A stretch of 64,000 bases of DNA, taken from Atlantibacter hermannii (GTDB lineage: Bacteria > Pseudomonadota > Gammaproteobacteria > Enterobacterales > Enterobacteriaceae). Below, piece after piece: positions 48,821 to 58,430 of this stretch. The notes below the pieces were generated by a model. It had not been told where the DNA came from. It saw nothing but the letters and a program-made list of their open reading frames with translations, and ran no database searches. The translations under genes were made by a program, and so were the position numbers. The stretch lies in the NCBI RefSeq assembly GCF_009907385.1, contig NZ_JAAATR010000005.1, positions 1-64,000 on the forward strand. Direction: 5' to 3'. Position 1 is the stretch's first letter. Every line of letters starts with the position of its first letter.

Positions 48821-48924
48821 GTAAAAGACGAATACCTGAAGTCGACATATTATGTTTATGGATATTTAAATGGGCGGCGGTACAGGAATTCTTCAAGAGT
48901 TTAAACGATTTATAAGGAACATAA

Positions 48925-49479
48925 ATGAAACGTTCAATATTAGCTGCAGCACTTATGCTTGCTTTTGGTTCTGCACATGCTGTGTCAACGGGCACTATCA
49001 ATTTCGAAGGTCAAATCACTGATGCCACTTGCGATGTAGCGGTAGATGGGGATACATCCGGATTGGCCACCGTAAAACTTCCGGAAGTCAACAAATCGGC
49101 CCTGGCAGTGAAAGATGCTACGGCTGGTGGCGTTTTATTCACGATGACCCTTTCCAATTGCGATTTAGGTACAGACGTTCCGGTTACTAAAGCCAGTGTA
49201 TTTTTCCAGGCAGGAGATACGGTCGATCTGAATACCGGGCGTCTGAAACAAACTGCTACGACCGATGCAGCAACCTTAGTCTCTTTGCAACTGTTTGATC
49301 CTGAAGCGGGCAAACCCATTCAAGTAGGCTACGCATCACAGATCGACGATAACACGTACAAAACGATTACCGCCTCGGGAACAGCGGATTTGCATTACGG
49401 CGTTCGTTACTATGCTGAAGGCGCCGTGACACCAGGGAAAGTGACGTCAAAGGTTGTTTACAACCTGATGTACAAATAA
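48925..49479 (+). CDS. Fimbrial major subunit (FimA/PapA-like pilin)
   Basis: A secreted pilin of a chaperone-usher fimbria: signal peptide 1-19 ending AHA, then a donor-strand-like N-terminal extension (STGTINFEGQITDATCDV). Two cysteines (about 36 and 76) form the conserved pilin disulfide, and the C-terminus ends in the beta-zipper stretch VVYNLMYK with penultimate Tyr. It is 184 residues, the normal length. It is the first gene of the operon, with AAGGA eight bases before ATG. Confidence 0.9.
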   Translation: MKRSILAAALMLAFGSAHAVSTGTINFEGQITDATCDVAVDGDTSGLATVKLPEVNKSALAVKDATAGGVLFTMTLSNCDLGTDVPVTKASVFFQAGDTVDLNTGRLKQTATTDAATLVSLQLFDPEAGKPIQVGYASQIDDNTYKTITASGTADLHYGVRYYAEGAVTPGKVTSKVVYNLMYK

Positions 49480-49527
49480 TTTCACAAAACCCATTTCTTT
49501 AATCATTTAATTCACGAAGTGCCGCCA

Positions 49528-50232
49528 ATGTTGAATAAAAATATCTTGTTGTTAATGACTTTAGCTTTATGTATTGGGCGAGTCGATGCCAGTGTGATTG
49601 TTGGCGGTACTCGTGTGATTTATCCAGAAAGTGAAAAAGAAGTCACTGTAAAGGTAAACAATACGGGTAGCAAGGGTGTGCTTATTCAAAGCTGGATTGA
49701 TGATGGCGACGCAAATGCAAATCCGGATTCTATAAAGGTCCCTTTCGTCATTAAGCCGCCTCTCAATCGAATCGATGCAGGGAAGGGCCAAACATTACGA
49801 ATTACTTATATGGGTGGTGCGCTAGCCCGGGATCGAGAAACATTATTTTGGTTGAACATCCTTGAAGTGCCGCCGGTTTATAAATCAGAGAGCAACAAAA
49901 ATAATCTTCAAATAGCCTATCGAACTCGAATAAAACTGCTTTATCGCCCTACAGCGTTACAAACTGATCCGGGAAAAGCAATGACTTCTTTGAAATGGCG
50001 CATGACCAGTGATGGGCTTGAAGCAAAAAACGATTCTCCTTACTTCGTCAATTTATCCGATATTCGCATAAAAAAAGCAGGTAAATACAAAATAATCAGT
50101 GCAGATAAAGTCCCCCCCTTTGGAACTGCGGTATTCCCTCTGAAGGGTGAGACAATTAATAAAGGTGACGCCCTTATATACGACTATATCAATGATTGGG
50201 GTGCGTTGAATGCAGTAGATTTTTCTCTTTGA
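49528..50232 (+). CDS. Periplasmic fimbrial chaperone (PapD family)
   Basis: A two-domain immunoglobulin-like chaperone that holds pilins in the periplasm by donor-strand complementation. Signal peptide about 1-21 (to VDA). Conserved features are the RVIYPESEKEVTVKV strand, the signature ETLFWLNILEVPP (about 98-110) and RIKLLYRP (about 130-137), with the subunit-anchoring Arg and Lys. ATG 49528 is chosen over GTG 49519; the ribosome-binding site is poor for both. It follows the major subunit by 48 bases. Confidence 0.9.
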   Translation: MLNKNILLLMTLALCIGRVDASVIVGGTRVIYPESEKEVTVKVNNTGSKGVLIQSWIDDGDANANPDSIKVPFVIKPPLNRIDAGKGQTLRITYMGGALARDRETLFWLNILEVPPVYKSESNKNNLQIAYRTRIKLLYRPTALQTDPGKAMTSLKWRMTSDGLEAKNDSPYFVNLSDIRIKKAGKYKIISADKVPPFGTAVFPLKGETINKGDALIYDYINDWGALNAVDFSL

Positions 50233-50250
50233 GATTCTAAGGCATCTTAA

Positions 50251-52818
50251 GTGAATAATATATCTCGCGGATCGCTGTGTACGATCGCTAATGTCTATTT
50301 TATCGTTTTCTCGGCAGTGAGTGGTTATTTGCTTCCTTGCGAATATGCATGGGGTGAAGAACTCGATAACGCCGATGACAAGGAACAACTGGAATTTGAC
50401 CCGCTCTTTCTTAATGGCGGAGCAGCCAGAAGTGTCGATTTAAAACGGTTTTCGGAAGGGAATAATATCGAACCTGGCGAATACTCCGTTGATATATATG
50501 TTAATGATGTTGCGATTGGCAACAGCACAATGCTGTTTGAGGAAGTCCCTAAAGCTGGTGTGATGCCCTGTTTCAAACAGGATTTGCTGTTGAATAGCGG
50601 GGTCAACATTAATGAGCTTTCTTCCGAGATTATTACCCGACTTAAAAATGACGAATGTATTCCAGTAAAAAAAATATCTCAGGAAATCGGTTACCGGTTT
50701 GATTACGGTGAACAACGGCTTGACCTGTCAGTGCCACAAATTTTGCTTCAGAATAAGGACCGGAATTATGTCAGACCTGAACTCTGGGACCGTGGCATTA
50801 CGGCAGGGCTGGTGGGTTACAACGCCAACTACTACACCACGCGAAGCTCGGGAATAACCAATGAGTCCGCCTATGTGGGCATCAATTCGGGTTTCAACGT
50901 CTTAGGGTGGAATTTCCGGCATAACGGCGCGCTTAACTGGCAAAGTGATCAGGGTAGTGACTATCAAAGCATTAATACCTATGTGCAGCGTGACATTATT
51001 CCCCTGAAAGGGCGTTTGACTGTCGGTGAAAACAGCACAGGTGGACAAGTCTTTGATTCTATCCCTTACAGAGGCGTTGAGTTACAAGACGATGAAAGGA
51101 TGTTGCCTTCTGATGAAAGAGGCTATGCACCTGAGGTGCGGGGTATTGCCAGAACGAATGCGAAAGTCACTGTTCGTCAGAATAACCTGGTAATCTATGA
51201 AACGACTGTCGCGCCTGGTGCTTTTGCAATCAATGATATATATGCATCAGGGTATGGCAGTAACTTGCAGGTGACAGTGACAGAAGCGGATGGCAGTACG
51301 CAAACGTTTGAAGTGCCTTTTGCCTCTGTTGCTCAACTGTTGCGCCCTGGAGCGCAGCATTACGATTTTATTGTGGCGCGCTATAACGATACGGCTATTT
51401 CGCAATCGCCATTATTTTATCAGGCAACCTACCAACGTGGGTTGACCAATCTGATTACGCTCTACGGCGGAGCGCAGTTCAGAGAAAATTATTTAGCTGT
51501 GCAAATGGGTAGCGCCTTGAATACCTTCTTTGGCGCGGTAGCATTTGATATCACACAGGCTAATGCAAAGTTTGACCATAGCTTGCCAGATGAGCCGACT
51601 TCCGCTTCGGGGCAGAGTTATCGTATCAGCTACAGCAAGTATATTACTGCCACAGACAGTAATTTCGCGATAGCTGCCTACCGTTTCTCTACCAAAAATT
51701 ATCTTGATTTTAAAAATGCCATCGAAACGCAGGATGCGCTGGAACATAACCGAAGCGCATCGTCTGTATATCGGCCAAAAAGCCGCATCAGTATTACGGC
51801 GAACCAGGGTTTACCTGAAGGATGGGGGCAGATTTATATCTCAGGTTTTGCACAAAACTACTGGAATTCAGATACTAACTCGGACTTTCAGTATCAGTTG
51901 GGCTATTCAACAACATGGCATTCCGCCACGTTAGGGTTAAATGCCAGCCGCACCCGCAATAACGGGGGCGATATGGAAACGGCGTTTATGTTCACGGTCA
52001 GTATGCCGCTAAGCGGAGGAGCCTTTGCGCCACAATTCAACGGCAGTTTTACCCGAGATGGCCAGGGCAACACGGGTGAGCAGATGGGGCTCTCGGGCTC
52101 TTTCGGTAATGAAAATCAGTATAACTATGGGCTTTCCGCAACAGATTATAGTAACTCTAGTCCCAGCTATAACGTTAATGGCCAGTATCTTTCTTCTTTT
52201 ACCCGCATCAGCGGCAACTATGGCAAGAGTAAAGATTATTCAAATGCCTCGGTGGGTTTAACGGGGACGTTGCTCGGTTACAGTGGCGGGATCATGTTCT
52301 CCCCTTATGTCAGCGACAGCTTTGCCATCGTTGAAGCGAAGGGGGCAACGGGCGCCAGTATCTCTACTCTACCTGGCACAAAGGTCGATTACTGGGGGCA
52401 TGCCGCGGTTCCCTATCTTAACCCGTACCAAATTAATGAAATTGCGCTTGATCCAAAAGGCATGAGTGATAATGCAGAATTAGATTTTTCCAGCCAGACA
52501 GTTGTTCCCCAAGCGGGTGCGGTGGTGAAAGTCAAATACAACGTCCAACAAGGTTATCCGATTTTAATGAACGTTAGTATTCCTGACGGCAGTACGCTTC
52601 CCTTTGGCGCCGATGTGTTTAATTCCGAAGGAAGAAGCGTAGGGACAGTCGGCCAGGGCGGTCAAATTTATGCTCGGGTCGATAAAGCGAAAGATACGCT
52701 ACATGTTAAATGGGGAGAGAGCAGAGATCAGAATTGCAACATTTCTTATATCATTCCCGCTGTAGATGATGAAACGGCGTCAAAAAATGTTATTCGTTTC
52801 AATTCTCAGTGTAAATGA
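50251..52818 (+). CDS. Outer-membrane fimbrial usher
   Basis: The outer-membrane assembly platform and secretion pore for the fimbria. It is 855 residues: signal peptide (about 1-34, to AWG), N-terminal chaperone-binding domain (FDPLFLNGG... with DVYVN-type strand), a 24-strand barrel with plug, and two C-terminal domains ending with a Cys pair (NCNISY...FNSQCK). The motif RGYAPEVRGIARTNAKVTVRQN is the usher hallmark. GTG 50251 has AAGG upstream. The gene lies 18 bases after the chaperone. Confidence 0.93.
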   Translation: MNNISRGSLCTIANVYFIVFSAVSGYLLPCEYAWGEELDNADDKEQLEFDPLFLNGGAARSVDLKRFSEGNNIEPGEYSVDIYVNDVAIGNSTMLFEEVPKAGVMPCFKQDLLLNSGVNINELSSEIITRLKNDECIPVKKISQEIGYRFDYGEQRLDLSVPQILLQNKDRNYVRPELWDRGITAGLVGYNANYYTTRSSGITNESAYVGINSGFNVLGWNFRHNGALNWQSDQGSDYQSINTYVQRDIIPLKGRLTVGENSTGGQVFDSIPYRGVELQDDERMLPSDERGYAPEVRGIARTNAKVTVRQNNLVIYETTVAPGAFAINDIYASGYGSNLQVTVTEADGSTQTFEVPFASVAQLLRPGAQHYDFIVARYNDTAISQSPLFYQATYQRGLTNLITLYGGAQFRENYLAVQMGSALNTFFGAVAFDITQANAKFDHSLPDEPTSASGQSYRISYSKYITATDSNFAIAAYRFSTKNYLDFKNAIETQDALEHNRSASSVYRPKSRISITANQGLPEGWGQIYISGFAQNYWNSDTNSDFQYQLGYSTTWHSATLGLNASRTRNNGGDMETAFMFTVSMPLSGGAFAPQFNGSFTRDGQGNTGEQMGLSGSFGNENQYNYGLSATDYSNSSPSYNVNGQYLSSFTRISGNYGKSKDYSNASVGLTGTLLGYSGGIMFSPYVSDSFAIVEAKGATGASISTLPGTKVDYWGHAAVPYLNPYQINEIALDPKGMSDNAELDFSSQTVVPQAGAVVKVKYNVQQGYPILMNVSIPDGSTLPFGADVFNSEGRSVGTVGQGGQIYARVDKAKDTLHVKWGESRDQNCNISYIIPAVDDETASKNVIRFNSQCK

Positions 52819-52872
52819 ACATCGGAAGTATCATGCTAAAAATTTATATCCAGAAAATTATTTACGATTTGT

Positions 52873-52893
52873 CTGTCGACAAATAGTAGACAG
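52873..52893 (+). other. Hairpin between usher and first adhesin
   Basis: CTGTCGAC (52873-52880) pairs with GTAGACAG (52886-52893) with one mismatch around a five-base loop. Without a T-run it may lower, rather than end, read-through into the adhesin genes. Confidence 0.4.
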
Positions 52894-52984
52894 CAGTTAA
52901 AGGCATTCTCTGCTTTAGCTCGCGTTGTCTTTCATAACAGAGAAAAAAGCAAACGCGACTACCACCGTCAATAACAGGATAATT

Positions 52985-54142
52985 ATGTTAATGCTTTCAA
53001 ATAAAAGGTTCTTAATATTTATTGCAGGTTGGTTTTTCTGTGTGACGGTACTGCTGTTTGGTATGACGACGAGGGCGTACGCAATAAACTGTTCTGCGGC
53101 TAACCAAACCCCTGAAGTTTTCACCGTCACCATTCCCAGTAATCTTTCTGTGGGGGCGGATATCCCCGTAGGCAGTACGATGTACCGTGCAGCTATTATA
53201 CAGGCAACAAGTACGGGTATTACGTGCGATGCACCGTTCAACGTAACGAACTACTATTCGGTCAGTAGTCAACCTTCCGGACCTGCTTTTTTTATTCCCA
53301 TGGCGGATCTCACCGGGCCGGTATATCCGACAAATGTACCGGGTGTCGGTGTCGCAGTCTGGTTTGCAAGCAATGCCTTTTCGTTGGATAATCCTAAGGC
53401 GATAGGTAGTTACAGTAAATCTGGTGCGGGGCCAGCGGTAACTCAAAAGTCATTTGATTTTTCCTTAATTAAAACCGGACCAATTAATCCATCTGTAAGT
53501 GTGCTGGGTAGTTCGTTCCCGACCGTCATAACGTATGCAGCAGCAACAAGCGGGTATACCGGTTTACCCATCACAACCTTACGGGTTAACTTTAACGGCA
53601 GTTTGAATCTTACCGTACCAACCTGTACCATAAATGACCAAACCATCAAGTTGGGAAGCGTTGATCTTAAAAAAACCTTTACCGGCCCGGGCTCGGTAAC
53701 CGGCTGGGTGGACTCCTCAATTCAGTTGAAGAACTGCCCAACATTTTATGGTTTTTACGGTCAATCTAAAGCACAGGGGATAACTGGTGCGGGAACGCCA
53801 TCGGGAGGAACACGCAGGTCGAATATGATTACTGTTTCGCTAAACCCGCTTACTGACTTTTTGTCAATCAACGACGGGATTTTTGCTGTAACAGGCACTA
53901 ATGATGACAGTGATGCCGCGAAGGGCGTCGGGATACAACTGGGTTATTCCCCCGATATAAATGCTCAACCGACATCCCCCACGACGATCTGGAAACAAGG
54001 GATCACCTGGGACCTTACCATGCCCAGTGATGGAAGCGTTAATTTACGTATTCCTCTTGCCGCCCGGTATTATCAGACTGCTGCGAGAGTTACATCCGGG
54101 GTAGCAAATGCTAAAGTCGTCTTCACCCTTACTTATAAATAA
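52985..54142 (+). CDS. Fimbrial adhesin, first of two paralogues
   Basis: A two-domain FimH-like tip protein of 385 residues. A long signal peptide (about 1-33, ending AYA) is followed by a putative receptor-binding domain with cysteines near the start (INCSAANQ), then a pilin-type domain (from about 220, CTINDQTIKLG) ending ANAKVVFTLTYK. ATG 52985 has AGGA five bases upstream. It shares the frame SVGADxPxGS...YPTNVPGxG and the whole C-terminal layout with the next gene, so the pair arose by duplication. Ligand unknown. Confidence 0.82.
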   Translation: MLMLSNKRFLIFIAGWFFCVTVLLFGMTTRAYAINCSAANQTPEVFTVTIPSNLSVGADIPVGSTMYRAAIIQATSTGITCDAPFNVTNYYSVSSQPSGPAFFIPMADLTGPVYPTNVPGVGVAVWFASNAFSLDNPKAIGSYSKSGAGPAVTQKSFDFSLIKTGPINPSVSVLGSSFPTVITYAAATSGYTGLPITTLRVNFNGSLNLTVPTCTINDQTIKLGSVDLKKTFTGPGSVTGWVDSSIQLKNCPTFYGFYGQSKAQGITGAGTPSGGTRRSNMITVSLNPLTDFLSINDGIFAVTGTNDDSDAAKGVGIQLGYSPDINAQPTSPTTIWKQGITWDLTMPSDGSVNLRIPLAARYYQTAARVTSGVANAKVVFTLTYK

Positions 54143-54546
54143 CAGGCTACCTGTGATGGTGAGTCGATGAAAAGATCGTCGTGAATATCAGTTATAAAGA
54201 GTTGACAGCTATAATCTTAAAAAAATTTATAAAAGAGTTAATCTAATACTGCAATAGGGACTGTAGGGAGAAAACGACTTTTCTTATATTGTTTTTTAGT
54301 AACTCTCGGGCTGAGGATTTTGGCGACGGAAAATACAGTCTCCTCGCCATGGCCAGGGTAATTATTTTCCTGCATTCGCTTTGAATCGCAGTATTGATAA
54401 TGTTTTTTTATCAATAAGCCGTTGTTAATAACAGTAAGTTTGCGACGCAAACGGTCCATTTACTTGAAGGTCTGACAGATAAATGTTTTAACCGCGAGAA
54501 TTTTAGTGCTTCATCCAAATAAACTTTGCGTGATTTGGTGGTTAAC
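54143..54546 (+). other. Gap between the two adhesin genes
   Basis: 404 bases without a supportable gene, AT-rich. A stem ATTGATAA...TTATCAAT (54393-54400 with 54408-54415, seven-base loop) is the only clear structure. The gap is long for an operon interior, so the second adhesin may have its own promoter or this may be the scar of a lost gene. Confidence 0.5.
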
Positions 54547-55722
54547 ATGAAAAATAAAATATCACACGTTTTAAAATTCTTTGCTATTTTCCTTTTTCTT
54601 AAGGCGGGCTCTGCGTTTGCAGTCATTACGTGTAATATTGACACGGTGAAAACGTTTACCACTACGTTAAATGCAACCATCTCTGTAGGCGCGGATAAAC
54701 CGCCAGGAAGCATCATTTACGCCGCTACGCTGGGCGGCAACTCCTGGACCGATTTATTGAGTTGTGATGCAGCCTGGTCGTTGACGATGAAATATAAAGC
54801 CAACGATACGGGTGACAGTCTGCGTATCAGTAATCCTCCGTATTTGCCTGGTGATTATTATCCAACCAATGTGCCGGGGATAGGTTATATGCTGGTTGCG
54901 CCTTCAAGCTTGACCAGTACAAAAAATACCGTGACAGGAACCACGCCATTAACTGATAACACCTGGGGAATGCCTTCGGCGGGCGCGCGAAATTATGGCC
55001 TGAGGATTTATGTGATTTTAATAAAAACTGCGCAGGGTCCTGTATCAGGGAATATTAACGCCGGCGCTTTTCATTCAGTAAAGTATTACACACCGCCTGC
55101 GCCAGGTTATGTATTTAAAGCAGGGCCCGGAAATGATGGTGACGGTCTTAAGTTAGCTGTCTTTCAGTTTTCGGGTAATATCATGGCTCAGGCACCGGCC
55201 TGCGAGTTTGATAACCAAACGGTGAAAATTGGCGATCATATTATTACTCAGGAAATGAAAACCTCAGGCAGCGCGACCAGCTGGTATGACGCCTCGGTGA
55301 CGTTAAAAAACTGCGCTAACTTTACCGGATATTATTCTTCTGACAGTACCGGGCAATCCACCAATGGCACCGGCACCGCAACAGGCGGCACGCCTCAAAA
55401 AAATCTTTTCTCCATTACTGTAAACGCAGTGTCGGGAACAACGAGCGAAGGGTACATCACTTTAACGGATGCTGCCGGGAATGCTGATAAAGCGGCCAGA
55501 GGCTATGCCTTACAGCTGGGCTATACGCCAGACAATATCAATGCTTCACCAACACAGCCTGCAAAAATATGGAAGCCCGGCGATAACTGGACAATCTCTG
55601 TGCCCCTCAATTCATCCGGGACGTTAAAAATTCCTTTAGCGGCTCGCCTGATCAGAACCCAGCAGAATGTGATGCCGGGCCCGGCAGACGCAAAAGTGGT
55701 GGTCAGTATCAGCTATAAATAA
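54547..55722 (+). CDS. Fimbrial adhesin, second paralogue
   Basis: A 391-residue FimH-like two-domain protein: signal peptide (about 1-24, ending AFA), N-terminal domain starting VITCNIDT, and a pilin-like C-terminal domain (CEFDNQTVKIGD...) ending ADAKVVVSISYK. It aligns along its full length with the adhesin before it, strongly in the pilin half and weakly in the receptor half, which suggests divergent ligand specificity. ATG 54547 has GGTGG upstream. Its stop lies 17 bases from the convergent sapF stop. Confidence 0.82.
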   Translation: MKNKISHVLKFFAIFLFLKAGSAFAVITCNIDTVKTFTTTLNATISVGADKPPGSIIYAATLGGNSWTDLLSCDAAWSLTMKYKANDTGDSLRISNPPYLPGDYYPTNVPGIGYMLVAPSSLTSTKNTVTGTTPLTDNTWGMPSAGARNYGLRIYVILIKTAQGPVSGNINAGAFHSVKYYTPPAPGYVFKAGPGNDGDGLKLAVFQFSGNIMAQAPACEFDNQTVKIGDHIITQEMKTSGSATSWYDASVTLKNCANFTGYYSSDSTGQSTNGTGTATGGTPQKNLFSITVNAVSGTTSEGYITLTDAAGNADKAARGYALQLGYTPDNINASPTQPAKIWKPGDNWTISVPLNSSGTLKIPLAARLIRTQQNVMPGPADAKVVVSISYK

Positions 55723-55739
55723 CCGTCTTCTTTACGGGT

Positions 55740-56546
55740 TCAGCGGTCTTTACGCCATGCATCCGCCGTCAGCGCCTCGCCGAAATGGCTGGCGATTAAG
55801 CGGCGGGTTAAATCATGCAGCGGCGAGGCCAGAACATCCGCCGTGCTGCCACGCTCCACCACTTCACCCTGATGCATCACCATCACCAGGTCGCTGATGT
55901 GCTTCATCATGCCGATATGCTGGGTAACGTAGATATACGAAATCCCCTGTTTTTCCTGTAACTCCAGCATCAGGTTGATTAACTGGGAACGCATGGACAT
56001 ATCCAGCGAGGCCAGCGCCTCATCGGCAATAATAACTTTTGGACGTAAGATCAGCGCGCGTGCCAGCCCAAGGCGCTGCTTCTGGCCTGGCGCCAGCATG
56101 TGCGGGTAATAGCTGGCGTGATCCGGCAGCAGGCCTACCATCCGCAGCGTTTCCAGAATCTGCTTTTGACGCCGCTCCGGTCCCAGATCGGTGTTCAACC
56201 GCAAGGGGAAGTCGAGGATTTGCGAAACCCGCTGGCGCGGGTTTAACGATGTCGACGGATCCTGGAAAATCATCCTGATGCGCTGGCTGCGGAATGAGTA
56301 ATCGCCGTAGTGCAGTTTATGGTCGTCGATCACCACGTCTCCGCTGGTAGGCTCTACCATCCCGGCCAGCATTTTTGCCAGCGTCGATTTCCCCGAACCG
56401 TTTTCACCGATGATGGCCAGGGTTTGCCTTTCACGTAGGGTAAAGCTCAACGGCTTGACGGCTTCGACGGTCTGTCGGTGAAACCAGCCGGTGCGATAGC
56501 GAAAGGTTTTACTGAGATTGCGAACTTCTAACAACGTCTCGACCAT
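55740..56546 (-). CDS. sapF: Sap transporter ATP-binding protein SapF
   Basis: An ATPase of the Sap ABC system. Walker A GENGSGKST (about 46-54) and Walker B KVIIADEALASLD (about 169) are intact, but the signature is MLAPGQKQR instead of LSGGQ, a deviation typical of the family. It is 268 residues, last gene of sapABCDF. SapBCDF exports putrescine in E. coli; with SapA it is linked to antimicrobial-peptide resistance in Salmonella and Haemophilus. Confidence 0.95.
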   Translation of the reverse strand: MVETLLEVRNLSKTFRYRTGWFHRQTVEAVKPLSFTLRERQTLAIIGENGSGKSTLAKMLAGMVEPTSGDVVIDDHKLHYGDYSFRSQRIRMIFQDPSTSLNPRQRVSQILDFPLRLNTDLGPERRQKQILETLRMVGLLPDHASYYPHMLAPGQKQRLGLARALILRPKVIIADEALASLDMSMRSQLINLMLELQEKQGISYIYVTQHIGMMKHISDLVMVMHQGEVVERGSTADVLASPLHDLTRRLIASHFGEALTADAWRKDR

Positions 56547-56547
56547 T

Positions 56548-57540
56548 TCACTCTTTCTCCATGTTTAGCGGGAAATGGCAGGCGAAAAGATGGCCTCTCG
56601 GCCCGGCCAGGCGCGGCGTTTCAACGCATTTTCGCTGGGCGTAGGGGCAGCGCGGCCCCAGGCGGCAGCCAATCGGTAATTGCTCCAGTAGCGGGATCGC
56701 GCCCTGTAACGTATTCAGGCGGCTTTTATGCGGCATCGCGCTGCCAAAATCGGGGATCGCGCGGATCAGCGCCTGGGTATAGGGATGATGCGGCGTGGTA
56801 ATCAATTCTTCACTCGGCGCGGTTTCCACCGTCTGGCCGCAGTACATCACGTTGATGCGATCGGCCCACTGGCTGAGCATCTGCAGATCATGGCTGATCA
56901 GCAGAATGGTGGTGTTGTTATTCTGGTTTAGCCGGGTCAAAAGCCGGAAAATCTGCGCCTGCGTGGTAGGCTCCATGGCATTGGTCGGCTCATCGGCAAT
57001 CAGCAAGCGCGGCTGATTGGCCAGCGCGATGGCGATCATCACTTTCTGGCACTCGCCGTCGGTCAGCTCGTAGGGGAAGCTGTTCATCGCGTCTTTATGA
57101 TCTTTAATCCCCACCCGGTGCAACAGCTCGATGGCGCGCTGTTTGCGCCAGCCGAAGCGCTGCCACCAGCGGCCTTTCCAGGTCCAGGCGGGTATGTTTT
57201 GCATCAGTTGACGACCCACTTTCTCAGAGGGATCCAGGCAGGACTGCGGCTCCTGGAAAATCATCGACACGTTATGGCCCACCAGCCGCCGCCGCTCGCG
57301 CGCAGACAGGCGCAGCAGGTCGATATCGTCAAAACGCATACGGTCAGCGGTCACGCGCCAGTTATCCCTGGTCACGCCGCAAATCGCTTTGGCGATGAGG
57401 CTTTTACCGGAACCCGATTCGCCCACCAGCCCACGGATCTCCCCCTCGGCCAGCGTCATACTGACGCGATCGACGGCTTTTACCCACTCGTCACCGGCTT
57501 TAAATTCGATGGTGAGATTACGGATATCAAGTAACGGCAT
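56548..57540 (-). CDS. sapD: Sap transporter ATP-binding protein SapD
   Basis: The second ATPase of the Sap system, also reported to help ATP-dependent Trk potassium uptake in E. coli. It is 330 residues. Walker [14 protein letters not shown] (about 38), an atypical signature ELTDGECQK and Walker [15 protein letters not shown] are seen; the C-terminus has the [14 protein letters not shown] cysteine cluster of oligopeptide-type ATPases. It is adjacent to sapF with one base between, and overlaps the sapC stop by one base. Confidence 0.95.
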   Translation of the reverse strand: MPLLDIRNLTIEFKAGDEWVKAVDRVSMTLAEGEIRGLVGESGSGKSLIAKAICGVTRDNWRVTADRMRFDDIDLLRLSARERRRLVGHNVSMIFQEPQSCLDPSEKVGRQLMQNIPAWTWKGRWWQRFGWRKQRAIELLHRVGIKDHKDAMNSFPYELTDGECQKVMIAIALANQPRLLIADEPTNAMEPTTQAQIFRLLTRLNQNNNTTILLISHDLQMLSQWADRINVMYCGQTVETAPSEELITTPHHPYTQALIRAIPDFGSAMPHKSRLNTLQGAIPLLEQLPIGCRLGPRCPYAQRKCVETPRLAGPRGHLFACHFPLNMEKE

Positions 57541-58430
57541 TATTCCACTCCCGCATTAATGGCGCGTCGGATACCTTCGCCAAGCAGGTTGATCAGCAGC
57601 ACGCTGACCATAATGGCGGCACCGGGCAGCATCACCGTCCACGGCGCGACATAAATCAATTCTAGCGCATCCCCCAGCATCGCTCCCCACTCGGGCGAGG
57701 GCAGCTGCGCGCCGAGATCGAGAAAGCCGAGCGCGGCAATATCCAGCACCGCCATCGACAGCGCGCGCGTCACTTCGCTGACAAATACCGACGCGGTATT
57801 CGGCAGCACCGCGAACCAGAGAATATTCAGGGTTGATGCGCCGTCAAGGCGCGCCGCCACCACGTACTCTTTTTCCAGCTCGTCATGCACCATGCTGTAA
57901 ACCGAACGCACGATGCGCGGCAGCAGCGCCAGCCATACCGCGAACATGGCATGGGTCAGCCCCGGCCCGGCAAACGCCACCACGATAATCGCCAGCAGCA
58001 GGGAAGGGATCGACAGCAGGGTATCGAGAATATGGTTCAGCAGCGCCGAGCGCAGACCGTGGGTCGATCCGGCGACCACGCCTAACACTAACCCGACGAC
58101 CGCCGCGCCCAGCGTCACCACGAACGCGCCGCCGACGGTCGGGGCCGCGCCGCTCAGCAGGCGGCTTAATACGTCACGGCCTAAATCATCGGTGCCTAAA
58201 AAGAACGACACCTCGCCATAGCGCGACCACGACGGCGGCAGCAACTGATAGCCAAGAAACTGCTGATTGATGTCGTAAGGGGAAAACAGCGAGCCAAACA
58301 GGCACAGCAGCACCAGCCCGGCGCAGCCGTACAGGCCGACCATCGCCATGGTATCGCCGTAGAATTTGCGCCATACCGTGCGTAAGGCTCCCGGCGGGCG
58401 TTTTTCGCTGTAAACATTATCGTAGGGCAT
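57540..58430 (-). CDS. sapC: Sap transporter permease SapC
   Basis: A DppC/OppC-type inner-membrane permease of 296 residues with about six helices; the EAA-type loop is [26 protein letters not shown] (about 190-215). The start lies within the end of sapB (14-base overlap), so translation is coupled. Confidence 0.95.
   Translation of the reverse strand: MPYDNVYSEKRPPGALRTVWRKFYGDTMAMVGLYGCAGLVLLCLFGSLFSPYDINQQFLGYQLLPPSWSRYGEVSFFLGTDDLGRDVLSRLLSGAAPTVGGAFVVTLGAAVVGLVLGVVAGSTHGLRSALLNHILDTLLSIPSLLLAIIVVAFAGPGLTHAMFAVWLALLPRIVRSVYSMVHDELEKEYVVAARLDGASTLNILWFAVLPNTASVFVSEVTRALSMAVLDIAALGFLDLGAQLPSPEWGAMLGDALELIYVAPWTVMLPGAAIMVSVLLINLLGEGIRRAINAGVE

Larger units (their letters stand above)
48068..48924. 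promoter_or_regulatory. AT-rich control region between fabI and the fimbrial operon
   Basis: About 857 bases have no supportable gene and much higher A+T than the core. The first 120 bases belong to the fabI promoter side. Further right are several palindromes (48611-48631, 48799-48820), two copies of ATTACACTTT 65 bases apart (48716-48725 and 48781-48790), and long A/T tracts. This is the composition expected of an H-NS-silenced fimbrial promoter region. No recombinase gene or fimS-type repeat was recognised. Confidence 0.6.

Noticed and set aside
48068-48924. fimS-type invertible promoter
   Set aside because: No FimB/FimE-like recombinase and no pair of separated inverted repeats flanking a promoter-sized segment were found; the palindromes seen are local.
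52833-52886. 17-codon frame with GGAAG upstream, between usher and adhesin
   Set aside because: Too short to support without conservation data and it runs into the hairpin at 52873-52893; AT-rich DNA gives such frames by chance.
54393-54415. FNR-like or terminator reading of the TTGATAA/TTATCAA stem between the adhesins
   Set aside because: The spacing between halves is too long for FNR, and the AT-only stem is too weak for a terminator.
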